A stretch of 14,067 nt of DNA from JAAFHS01 sp046049665 (GTDB taxonomy: Bacteria > Pseudomonadota > Alphaproteobacteria > Rhodobacterales > Rhodobacteraceae). The notes under the pieces were generated by a model. That model had not been told where the DNA came from and searched no databases. It saw only the letters and a list, made by a program, of their open reading frames with translations. Position numbers and translations under genes: made by a program. This document shows, piece by piece, positions 1 through 6,621 of this stretch (position 1 is its first letter; the number at the start of each line of letters is the position of its first letter). Location: NCBI GenBank assembly GCA_046049665.1, contig JBJOQW010000085.1:1-14067 (forward strand). Direction: 5' to 3'.

Positions 1-18
1 TTTGAATTTTGTCAGCAT
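1..18 (-). CDS. Start of a further operon gene, cut by the window edge
   Basis: Only six codons are visible, reading M-L-T-K-F-K and open to the edge. The ATG is 13 bases after the stop of the 88-residue membrane protein gene. An AAGGA ribosome binding site (27-31 on the reverse strand) sits eight bases before it, a plausible spacing. The competing ATG at 26-24 hits a stop after four codons, so it is not a start. The spacing matches the other junctions in this operon, so an eighth gene is likely. Nothing can be said about its product. Confidence 0.5.
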
Positions 19-31
19 GGGCACATTCCTT

Positions 32-298
32 TCATTGGTAGTTCACAAAATAGATCGTCAGGCCCACCACGACCATCGGCACGACATAGACCAGCAACAG
101 CAATTTGCGCCGCAGGCTGCCATGATATTCCTTCATCCCGGCCTCGATAAACGCATCGCGTGATCCTTCGATCCCGCCTGCGTCAAATTCTTTTTCCAGC
201 GCCTCGCGCCGCACTGACCGCGCGTAGATCGTGACCAGCAGGTAGATCACCGACAGTGCGATGAACCCGCAGACCACCAGTCGCAAGATGCCGATCAT
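32..298 (-). CDS. Small two-helix membrane protein, last complete gene of the AAA+ operon
   Basis: Predicted 88-residue integral membrane protein of unknown function. The ATG at 298 is chosen over the upstream ATG at 322 because it overlaps the preceding gene's stop as ATGA, a usual sign of translational coupling; the eight extra residues of the longer form lie inside the upstream gene. Two hydrophobic stretches are visible: residues about 3-26 and about 67-87. Between them is a charged loop of about 40 residues rich in R, E and K, with RSVRREALEKEFD and later MKEYHGSLRRK just before the second helix. There is no signal peptidase site, so it probably stays as a hairpin in the inner membrane, with the positive residues suggesting a cytoplasmic loop. 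I do not recognise a characterised family. The steady pairing with the 444-residue gene suggests it works with that protein. Confidence 0.8.
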   Translation of the reverse strand: MIGILRLVVCGFIALSVIYLLVTIYARSVRREALEKEFDAGGIEGSRDAFIEAGMKEYHGSLRRKLLLLVYVVPMVVVGLTIYFVNYQ

Positions 299-1629
299 CG
301 CCCTCTCCCTACCCGGCCCCATGGGCCCTCTGCCGGGGCCACGCGCGGTTTGTCATCCATACCCGGTTCTGGCCCGAACAAGGCTTCACGCGCACCTGTC
401 GTATCCACCTTGTACTCGCGCGCAAGGAAATCTGCCACATAGCCTTTCTTGCGCTCTGACCAGCCCGCATACAGCCGGTAGAACAGCTCCTTGTGCATGA
501 TGAACAACTGCCGCACGTCCAAGGGCGCCAGCTCCGCCAGCAGCATGTTCACCAGATCACGGTCAGGCCCCGCCTTGGCCCGCAGCGTGTAGAAATAAGC
601 CGGATGTTCCGATGTGATCGTTGGCCAGTCGCCCGCGCGTTCCACCCATCGCAACAGCGCCGCAAGCCCAAGGAATTCTTCCGGCAGTGCCGCACCAATG
701 CGGTGGGCCACCTTGCGCAATTCCACCCGGCTTGCATCGCCGATATCCAGGTTCAGCGTATCTGCCGCCTCGACCAGAATGAAATCCATCTTCTGGCGCA
801 GCACTGCCGCCGCATCCATGCCGCGCGCCTGCACGATGGGTTCAACCAGCCCGTTACGCTCCAGCCATTCGGCAATCATGTTGCGGTCGGTCAGCGACAT
901 GATGGGCGAAATCGGCATCGGCCCCAAAGCGGCCTTGTCCGTGGCCGCAATCACCCCCGGCAAGCGCGCCTCGCGGAACACGTACAGGCCGCCAAAAAGG
1001 CTGGTCCAGTAGTTCGCTTGCGCAAAGGTCATGGATGGCAGGTGGATCGGCACGCGGCTGATATCGCCCGTGGTCTTGGCCAGCCCGATCATCTCGGCAA
1101 TCAGCACATCATCGCGCCAGCCATCGGGTTCCGCCTTGAACCGCTCGATCAGCTTTGCCAGCTTGCCCGCATCGGCCACATGCCCGCCAATCGTATCCGC
1201 CTCGACCGTGATCTGGCGGATATCCAGCAGTTTGGCGGCGGTGGTGACCTCATAAACCGAATTCTGCAATTCCCCCGCCACGGCATCGCGCGCGGTCAGC
1301 GCAAAAAGCTGCGCCTCGTTCTGGGTGTAGAACTGCTGCAGGATGCCCCAGGAGGTGGAGAATTTGATGTTCAGCAGGGGGGCGGTTTTCTGTTTCAGCG
1401 TCAGCAGAATGAACTGGCGGTTCATGCCATTGGGGTTGAGGTAGTGATCATCGCCCAACTCATCGCCGATCTCGGGCGAGTAGCCAGAGATATCAATGTG
1501 AAACTCGGTAAGTTTGGTTTGCTTGCCCGTCAGGTGCTTGAGGGCGCGGTTGTAACGGTCAATGAGTTGGGGCGAGGCGACCTCGATGAGGTTGCCGAAC
1601 ATGAGGCCGTGCTGGATGAGGCGTTTCAT
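295..1629 (-). CDS. Conserved-looking protein of unknown function (444 aa), AAA+ operon
   Basis: Predicted soluble 444-residue protein. It shows no signal peptide, no membrane helix and no catalytic motif that I can name. From memory it resembles a Rhodobacterales domain of unknown function, possibly DUF6638, but I cannot confirm this without a search. The N-terminus begins MKRLIQHGLMFGNLIEV; the middle is a mixed alpha/beta-like region; the last 20 or so residues are rich in P, G and R and probably disordered. The ATG at 1629 follows the stop of the 103-residue membrane protein by 19 bases; an AAGGA lies 11 bases upstream, a little far, and an in-frame ATG at residue 10 is an alternative. 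Its stop overlaps the start of the next small membrane gene by four bases. Context suggests it is a partner or adaptor in a complex with the AAA+ ATPase. Confidence 0.8.
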   Translation of the reverse strand: MKRLIQHGLMFGNLIEVASPQLIDRYNRALKHLTGKQTKLTEFHIDISGYSPEIGDELGDDHYLNPNGMNRQFILLTLKQKTAPLLNIKFSTSWGILQQFYTQNEAQLFALTARDAVAGELQNSVYEVTTAAKLLDIRQITVEADTIGGHVADAGKLAKLIERFKAEPDGWRDDVLIAEMIGLAKTTGDISRVPIHLPSMTFAQANYWTSLFGGLYVFREARLPGVIAATDKAALGPMPISPIMSLTDRNMIAEWLERNGLVEPIVQARGMDAAAVLRQKMDFILVEAADTLNLDIGDASRVELRKVAHRIGAALPEEFLGLAALLRWVERAGDWPTITSEHPAYFYTLRAKAGPDRDLVNMLLAELAPLDVRQLFIMHKELFYRLYAGWSERKKGYVADFLAREYKVDTTGAREALFGPEPGMDDKPRVAPAEGPWGRVGRGR

Positions 1630-1648
1630 GTAGTCATTGATCCTTCAA

Positions 1649-1960
1649 TCACCGATATGGTCCCCTTCGGATCAATCGTGACGCAACCCAAGTTGATATT
1701 GCCAAGCCCGGTAGCGCGAAAATGATAAAGAGAAATGCCACTATGAAAACATCAGGCCCGAGGAAAGCGTCCAATAACGGCTCAGACATCTTTCTTGATC
1801 CTTGAATGGCGTGGTAAATCGACCCGTACACGAAGACGCCCAAAACTGAGTACCCGAAGACCCAAACCATTTTGGTTTTTCTCATGAAGTACCCACCAAG
1901 GAGCGGCAAGAGAAAGCCAATCCCGGCGGTTATTAGCACAGAAGCGAAGCTTTCGCTCAC
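1649..1960 (-). CDS. Small three-helix membrane protein with GTG start
   Basis: Predicted 103-residue integral membrane protein. Hydrophobic segments lie at residues about 6-25, 31-52 and 72-95, and the C-terminus ends in a basic RLIRRGPYR. It starts with GTG, which overlaps the stop of the AAA+ ATPase gene as GTGA, so translation is probably coupled to that gene. No known family is recognised. Base composition is noticeably less GC-rich than in its neighbours: one 60-base sample (1741-1800) is about 47% GC, while a sample inside the ATPase (2521-2580) is about 72%. This may reflect membrane-protein codon content, fast evolution or a later insertion into the operon. Its place directly behind the ATPase suggests it anchors or is acted on by that enzyme. 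Confidence 0.75.
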   Translation of the reverse strand: MSESFASVLITAGIGFLLPLLGGYFMRKTKMVWVFGYSVLGVFVYGSIYHAIQGSRKMSEPLLDAFLGPDVFIVAFLFIIFALPGLAISTWVASRLIRRGPYR

Positions 1961-3882
1961 CCCTTCCCCTCCAGATACCGCCGTTTCGCCTCTTCCTGAC
2001 GGCCAAAGTCCCGCACCATGGTCGTGATCGCCACCTCGTCAGACTTGTCGGCATAGCGGAATTCGCTGTCCGCGTAGCGGTTGACCTCTTGAATCACCAT
2101 GTCCACCGTGATGGGCTGCATCAGGCCGCGGATCATGGCTAGTTTGTCATCATAGGGTTTGAACAGGAACAGGTCGGGGTTTTCCATCCATTCATCCGGC
2201 AGTTCGAAATCCATCGCCCGCACCTTGACCGCATCGGTGATGTTCTTGATCGCGCGGCCCGTGAACCGTTCATCCGCCTGCTGGATCGCCTTGAGGTAGG
2301 CCCCGATCTTGGCAATCGTATCCAAGGGGCCAAGGTCAGCCGCAACCTTATCCCAGACCTTCAGCAACCCATCCTCATGCGGTTTCCCGTGCCCTTCGAA
2401 ACTGGCAGCAACGGCCTTCTTGATCTCTTGTGCTGCAAACAAATCATGGTCGCCCAGGGGGATGGCGTGGTTCTTGCCCAAAAGCAGCGACAGGATATCA
2501 ATGTAATCCTCGCGCGTTTGCGGCCCGTCCACCAGAAACCGCGCGCCGGCGCGTTGGCGGAGCGCGTCATCCACATTCTCGGGGTAGTTGGAAAACATCC
2601 CGAAGGTGCAGTTGCCGCGCACGACCGTGTTGGCCCCGGCGAAAGCGCCCATGAACACCGCCGTCACCTCTTGCTGGCCAGCGGATGACTGGCGGTCGCC
2701 GCGTTTGCCTGCGACCTGATCGATGTCGTCAATCGTGCCAAAGGCGATCACGCCAGGGTCGATGATATTGTCGATAAACGCCTTGGCGTTCTGGCCGGAT
2801 TTGCCCTGATAGCTGTCGATCTGGTCAATCGAGAAATTCTGATAGCGGAAGGGGTAGCCTGCGACCTTGCAGTAATCGTTGATCAGGCCCGCCATCATCT
2901 GGATCAGCGTCGTTTTGCCCGTGCCGGGTTTGCCATCGCCCATGAAGGTAAAGATGAACCCGCCCAGTTCGGCAAAGGGGTTCAGCTTGCGGTCAAAGTC
3001 ATAGGCCATCAGCATTTTAGACAGGCGCAGGGCCTGATACTTGGCGATGTGGTTGCCCACGACATCGGTGGGTTTCTTGAACTGCATCGTCAAGGCGCCA
3101 CCCTTGGCGGCCTTGGCGGGCTTGAAACCAGCAATGGCGAAACCATCCGCCTCAACCTTCCAGCTGGCGGCGGTAAAGGCATCAAGGCGGGGGGCGGTTT
3201 GGGCCCGCAGGGCGACCTTTTCCATCAGCATTTCGCAGAAGGCGGCAATCGTGGCCACCAGATGCGCCTCATCCGTGGCCCGCGCGCCGATATCTTGATC
3301 CAGTTCCCACAGCGCACCCTGCAGGGCGAGGGGCGCGTTTTCTGTCAGGATTTCATCAACGGTGCCGACATCTACGGTGGTGGAACCCAGATGCGGGGCC
3401 AGCAGGAAGGCCGTCGCATTGGCAAAGGTGAACAGGGTCAGCAGCGCCTCGGCCGTCAGCAGTTCGGTGAACTGGGCGCGGCTGGGTTCCGGCAGGCGGC
3501 CTTCGAGGTTGGCCTTCTTCAACTCACCCAGACCCGATTGCGCGGCAAAGGTTTCACCCATGGCAAGGGCAATGGCCACCCCGCGCCGCAGGGCGTGCAG
3601 GGCCGATGCCTGCATGGGTGACAGCAGGCCATCAGCCAGCCCTTCCACCCGGTCAATGATGCGCACACCGCCTGCACGCGCGGTAGAACGCGTGGCAAGG
3701 CCGGGGATGGTTGACCGTAGGCGGGGGCGGGCGGCAATACCGGGGGAAAGCTCGGCCTTGGCCGCCTCTATTGGCTTGCCAATGCGGGGGGCATGGTCGA
3801 ACCCGGTCAGCAGGCCAAGGGCGGCCTCATACTGGGCGCGGATGGTGTCTTCGCGCAGTTCCATCGTGTCGCGTGTGGTCAT
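1957..3882 (-). CDS. AAA+ ATPase with long unique N-terminal region
   Basis: Predicted 641-residue cytoplasmic ATPase. Residues 1 to about 300 form an alpha-helical region with no motif I recognise. The AAA+ core follows: Walker A GDGKPGTGKTT at 315-325 (lysine 323), Walker B ending in IDDID at 384-388, a sensor-1 type asparagine at 432 in FSNYPENVD, and arginines 442, 444 and 448 where the classic AAA family carries arginine fingers. A lid domain (about 455-560) includes TGRAIKNI at 541-548, resembling sensor 2. Walker B has Asp-Asp where most classic AAA proteins have Asp-Glu. ATP binding and hydrolysis in a ring are therefore well supported; the substrate is unknown. The ATG at 3882 has an AAGGGGG ribosome binding site that overlaps the stop of the preceding gene 12 bases away. 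Lack of protease or helicase domains points to remodelling of a protein or complex, perhaps with the adjacent membrane proteins. Confidence 0.93.
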   Translation of the reverse strand: MTTRDTMELREDTIRAQYEAALGLLTGFDHAPRIGKPIEAAKAELSPGIAARPRLRSTIPGLATRSTARAGGVRIIDRVEGLADGLLSPMQASALHALRRGVAIALAMGETFAAQSGLGELKKANLEGRLPEPSRAQFTELLTAEALLTLFTFANATAFLLAPHLGSTTVDVGTVDEILTENAPLALQGALWELDQDIGARATDEAHLVATIAAFCEMLMEKVALRAQTAPRLDAFTAASWKVEADGFAIAGFKPAKAAKGGALTMQFKKPTDVVGNHIAKYQALRLSKMLMAYDFDRKLNPFAELGGFIFTFMGDGKPGTGKTTLIQMMAGLINDYCKVAGYPFRYQNFSIDQIDSYQGKSGQNAKAFIDNIIDPGVIAFGTIDDIDQVAGKRGDRQSSAGQQEVTAVFMGAFAGANTVVRGNCTFGMFSNYPENVDDALRQRAGARFLVDGPQTREDYIDILSLLLGKNHAIPLGDHDLFAAQEIKKAVAASFEGHGKPHEDGLLKVWDKVAADLGPLDTIAKIGAYLKAIQQADERFTGRAIKNITDAVKVRAMDFELPDEWMENPDLFLFKPYDDKLAMIRGLMQPITVDMVIQEVNRYADSEFRYADKSDEVAITTMVRDFGRQEEAKRRYLEGKG

Positions 3883-3894
3883 GGGATGGCCCCC

Positions 3895-5022
3895 TTAACG
3901 TTGTGGAATGATGCGGCCGCCGAGGCCCACCACGAACTTGCGCACATCGCGGAATCCGGGCGGATCTTGTTCCACGAGCACCTGAAACGGTACTTCGGGC
4001 AGGATGATCATCCGCTGCATCCGCGTGCTGCCGGTATCTGCGCCGTTCATCGGGTTCAGCTTGAAAATCTGCCGCTTGGGCGGGGTAGAGAACCAGCCGG
4101 CCTCGCCATCTTCCTCACGGTCTGACAGCAGATCCTCCACCGTCCAGACCAGCGCCCAATCCTCTCCCGGCCCGGCATTGGCGGATTTCAGGACGTTCGA
4201 TATGGGGCCGGACTGCAGGGTAAAGCTGCTGGAATACATCGGGCCAAGGTGGATGCGGCGCAGGCGTTTGGGGTGCAGATCGGGGAAATCCTTGTCAAAC
4301 CCCTGGGCAATCGTCAGCAGTTTCAGCCCGCCCAAGGATTGCGCCATCAGGGCGGATTGCGCCAAGGGCCAGCGCCGGTCATCGGTGGGCAGGGGTTTCT
4401 TGCCGCTGTCTTCAAGGTCCAACAGGTAGACGATGGGCAGGTTGGCCTGCGTATCCCAGACGGCCCAATGCACCAGATAGCGGCGACGGTCGCCCACGGT
4501 TTCAATCCACTGCGCATCAGGGTCATTGCGGGCCCAGAAAATGCCGCCTTCTTTCAACGTGTTGTAATACATGCGCTGTGACAGGGCATATTGCAGGGCG
4601 GTGGGGATGGTCAGATCACCAAGGATCTGGCGGATCATGCGATCCTTGATTTCAGCCTCAGACGGCCCGGCTAGGTGCTTGTCGGCCTGCTGGGCATCAA
4701 CGGCCATCAGCATCAGTTCCTGCGCAACCGGAAAGCCGCTTTCGTGCCGGTCAAAGGTGATACGCGGCGCGCCGTCCGCGCGGCCGGTCATCAGGTATTT
4801 GTGGCTTAGTGCGCGGAATGTGGCGGTCACCTTGCCGATATAGCCGCCCAGAAGGCGTGCCTCCAGCCGGGAAAGCGCGCCCTCTTTCTCCAATTCAGCC
4901 GCAACACGGGCCAGATGGCCCGTGATTGTATCGAACTTGGCGAAATAGCGCCTTGCGACGAGGGTATCGTAAAGCTCGGCATGGTCGTTTGTAAGTTGGT
5001 CTTTGACTTTGTTATCAGCCAC
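3895..5022 (-). CDS. Protein of unknown function (375 aa), AAA+ operon
   Basis: Predicted soluble 375-residue protein with no signal peptide or membrane helix. The N-terminal third (about 1-120) is helical and charged; the C-terminal two-thirds looks alpha/beta with many aromatic residues, for example RYLVHWAVWDTQANLPIVYL. No catalytic motif or named family is recognised. The start is GTG at 5022, preceded by a strong GGGGAGGAG ribosome binding site and overlapping the end of the 82-residue membrane gene by eight bases. It ends 12 bases before the ATPase start. The close spacing to the ATPase suggests a dedicated partner, such as an adaptor or regulator. The reading frame is clean along its full length and codon use matches the ATPase, so I am confident it is a real gene though not of its role. 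Confidence 0.85.
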   Translation of the reverse strand: MADNKVKDQLTNDHAELYDTLVARRYFAKFDTITGHLARVAAELEKEGALSRLEARLLGGYIGKVTATFRALSHKYLMTGRADGAPRITFDRHESGFPVAQELMLMAVDAQQADKHLAGPSEAEIKDRMIRQILGDLTIPTALQYALSQRMYYNTLKEGGIFWARNDPDAQWIETVGDRRRYLVHWAVWDTQANLPIVYLLDLEDSGKKPLPTDDRRWPLAQSALMAQSLGGLKLLTIAQGFDKDFPDLHPKRLRRIHLGPMYSSSFTLQSGPISNVLKSANAGPGEDWALVWTVEDLLSDREEDGEAGWFSTPPKRQIFKLNPMNGADTGSTRMQRMIILPEVPFQVLVEQDPPGFRDVRKFVVGLGGRIIPQR

Positions 5023-5263
5023 TTACTCCTCCCCACCTTTTGCGCAGAGGCACCAGAACTGCCGCAATCAGAATTTCTGTCGCCACCCATATATTCAATA
5101 CGCGGTCAGCAACCGGCGCTCCAATCTCAGACGCAAGCCATGCAATGATGCCAAGGCGAACAGCCGAGGCAAACGCCCAAGCCCACCACTGGTCAGGTCG
5201 TCCAAGGAGTAGACCCAGAAAGGTATCAACCACCCTCCAAAGGGCCCGTCCTAGACCGCGCAA
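5015..5263 (-). CDS. Small two-helix membrane protein, probable TTG start
   Basis: Predicted 82-residue integral membrane protein of unknown function. Hydrophobic stretches lie at about residues 26-48 (WWAWAFASAVRLGIIAWLAS) and 55-73 (VLNIWVATEILIAAVLVPL), with a basic tail LRKRWGG. The start is uncertain: the longest frame opens with TTG at 5263, three bases after the coiled-coil gene's stop, with GGGGAA six bases upstream. A GTG at residue 11 is the main alternative, but the GGAGG before it is directly adjacent and so poorly placed. The stop overlaps the next gene's start by eight bases. A weak start together with an overlap suggests low, coupled expression. It is one of three small membrane proteins interleaved with soluble partners in this operon. 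Confidence 0.72.
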   Translation of the reverse strand: MRGLGRALWRVVDTFLGLLLGRPDQWWAWAFASAVRLGIIAWLASEIGAPVADRVLNIWVATEILIAAVLVPLRKRWGGVSG

Positions 5264-5266
5264 ACC

Positions 5267-6340
5267 TTATTCCCCATACGCGTTCTTGTCGTGCTTTTCG
5301 ACGATCGCAGCAAAACGACGGGCAAAGCGTTCGTCGGCTTTTGCTTTCTGTTCAAGCACTTCACGGGCAAAGACCATGTGGTCTTCGTGCGCTTCCAGCA
5401 TGTCGGCCATTTTGGCATTCGTTGCCGCACCAATACCCGCCATGGCGGCCTGTGCTTCCTGATCGGTCTTCACGCCAATCTCGTTGATGCGGTGGGCCAC
5501 GTCCTGCTGTTGCGCTGTTTTCAAGCTGCTGGTCAGCGCATCATACAGCACCACGCGCTGCTTCGTGTCCGTCTGCAGTTTGTTGATCAGCACCATCTGC
5601 GTGGCCGCCTGATTTTGCAGGCTGTCCACCCAGGTTTTGCCCTTTTCGATGTAACGCTCCAAGGTCTGGCTTTTGGCCAGTTTCACCTGTTCGTCCTGTA
5701 CGTAAGCGTTGAATTCCGCGTTCACCATGGCCAGTTCGGATTCAAGCTTTGTCCGCGCCGCGGCGTCCTGTTCGACGCTGATCTTGTTCTCAAGCTCAAT
5801 GATCTTCGGGTCCATCGCAGCGATTTTCGCGCGCAGGGCCTCCAGTTCACCCACCGTGGTTTCGCGGTCGGTCAGGGTGGCGGCAAGGTTGCCCTCGACC
5901 TTTGTTTTCTGCGTATTCAACAGGTCCAACTGGCCCTGCAGCAGCTTTACGATCACATCGGATTTTGCGATCAGGTCTTGCAGCTTGTCATCAATTGACG
6001 CCGTGCGCAGGCGTTCCTGCCGCATGGCTTCCGACTTGGCCGATGAGAAAAAGCCGATCAGGCTTTCCATGCCCGTCTTGGACCGCATCTCATCAAAATC
6101 TTTGGAAAATCCGGCGGTGACATCATCCAGACCCATGATCAGTTCTGCGATGTTGGCGTTCATCAGATCGGTGTGCTTATGCACATCGTCCAAGGTGGCA
6201 TTCTCGATATCAATATTGGCTTCCGCCGTGCCGATCTTGGCGCGGGCGGTTTCAATGCGGCTGGTAATTGCCGAAATCTTGGCCTGCGCATCAGCAACCT
6301 GGCGCTGGCTTTCCTGGATCTGGGTTTCAAAATCGGCCAT
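5267..6340 (-). CDS. Coiled-coil protein, first gene of the AAA+ operon
   Basis: Predicted 357-residue, almost wholly alpha-helical protein with no cysteine, no signal peptide and no membrane helix. Residues 1-60 and about 110-220 carry heptad-like patterns rich in A, E, K, L and Q, consistent with long coiled coils. A more hydrophobic stretch, MESLIGFFSSAK, lies at 91-102; a well-defined helical block, LQNQAATQMVLINKLQTDTK, at 241-260 leads into the C-terminal helices. The layout loosely recalls TelA-type toxic anion resistance proteins or PspA-like membrane coats, but this is a memory-based resemblance, not an identification. The ATG at 6340 is chosen because AGGAGG sits five bases upstream; the 40 extra codons of the longer frame look like untranslated leader. 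As first gene it has the strongest ribosome binding site of the operon and may be the most abundant component. Confidence 0.87.
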   Translation of the reverse strand: MADFETQIQESQRQVADAQAKISAITSRIETARAKIGTAEANIDIENATLDDVHKHTDLMNANIAELIMGLDDVTAGFSKDFDEMRSKTGMESLIGFFSSAKSEAMRQERLRTASIDDKLQDLIAKSDVIVKLLQGQLDLLNTQKTKVEGNLAATLTDRETTVGELEALRAKIAAMDPKIIELENKISVEQDAAARTKLESELAMVNAEFNAYVQDEQVKLAKSQTLERYIEKGKTWVDSLQNQAATQMVLINKLQTDTKQRVVLYDALTSSLKTAQQQDVAHRINEIGVKTDQEAQAAMAGIGAATNAKMADMLEAHEDHMVFAREVLEQKAKADERFARRFAAIVEKHDKNAYGE

Positions 6341-6345
6341 GTGAA

Positions 6346-6351
6346 CCTCCT
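6346..6351 (-). promoter_or_regulatory. Strong ribosome binding site fixing the coiled-coil gene start
   Basis: A perfect AGGAGG on the reverse strand, five bases before the ATG at 6340. It decides the start against the longer frame that opens at 6460. Confidence 0.85.
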
Positions 6352-6375
6352 GACAGACAACGGGTATGACATGGT

Positions 6376-6396
6376 GATGTAACAGCGAATTACATC
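6376..6396. repeat. Inverted repeat in the leader of the AAA+ operon
   Basis: Perfect 7-bp arms GATGTAA and TTACATC are separated by seven bases. It lies 36-56 bases upstream of the first gene's ATG. It could be a dimeric regulator's operator or a leader hairpin; no specific regulator is recognised. Confidence 0.5.
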
Positions 6397-6399
6397 GGC

Positions 6400-6424
6400 C
6401 ACGGATGAAAATTTTACGTCCGTG
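6400..6424. repeat. Second inverted repeat around an AT-rich core, possible promoter region
   Basis: Arms CACGGA (6400-6405) and TCCGTG (6419-6424) are perfect, and the next two bases of each arm pair with one mismatch. They flank an A/T-rich core that reads TAAAAT on the reverse strand (6411-6416), one base from a -10 consensus. No convincing -35 box is seen 16-18 bases upstream. A binding site overlapping the operon promoter is plausible but unproven. Confidence 0.4.
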
Positions 6425-6554
6425 CCATCTTTGCGGTGATGTGTCCCCGCAAGCAAGCATTGATCGGCGGGGCGGGGCAGAAAGTTGCGATCAAGGCCTT
6501 GCGAATGTTGTGTTAATTGGCCAAGGCAGCGAAAGATGAAAGCCGTGGAAAAGG

Positions 6555-6571
6555 GCCGCGACAGATGCGGC
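6555..6571 (-). terminator. Weak terminator-like hairpin downstream of panC
   Basis: On the reverse strand GCCGC and GCGGC pair around a seven-base loop and are followed by CCTTTTCC. The stem is only five base pairs and the T run is short, so termination may be partial. It lies about 50 bases beyond the panC stop and would separate panBC from the AAA+ operon. Confidence 0.35.
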
Positions 6572-6621
6572 ATCAGCCTATCCGCGCACTAGGGCTGCGC
6601 CATGTTCACCAAAGCGGCGAA

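Noticed and set aside
493..1725. 410-residue open frame on the plus strand opposite the 444-residue gene
   Set aside because: It is the antisense of a convincing gene in a GC-rich genome. Its composition is rich in H, R, Q and G with no domain, and it has no ribosome binding site context.
6341..6460. 40-codon extension of the coiled-coil protein
   Set aside because: AGGAGG five bases before the ATG at 6340 fixes the start; the extension contains the inverted repeats and reads as leader.
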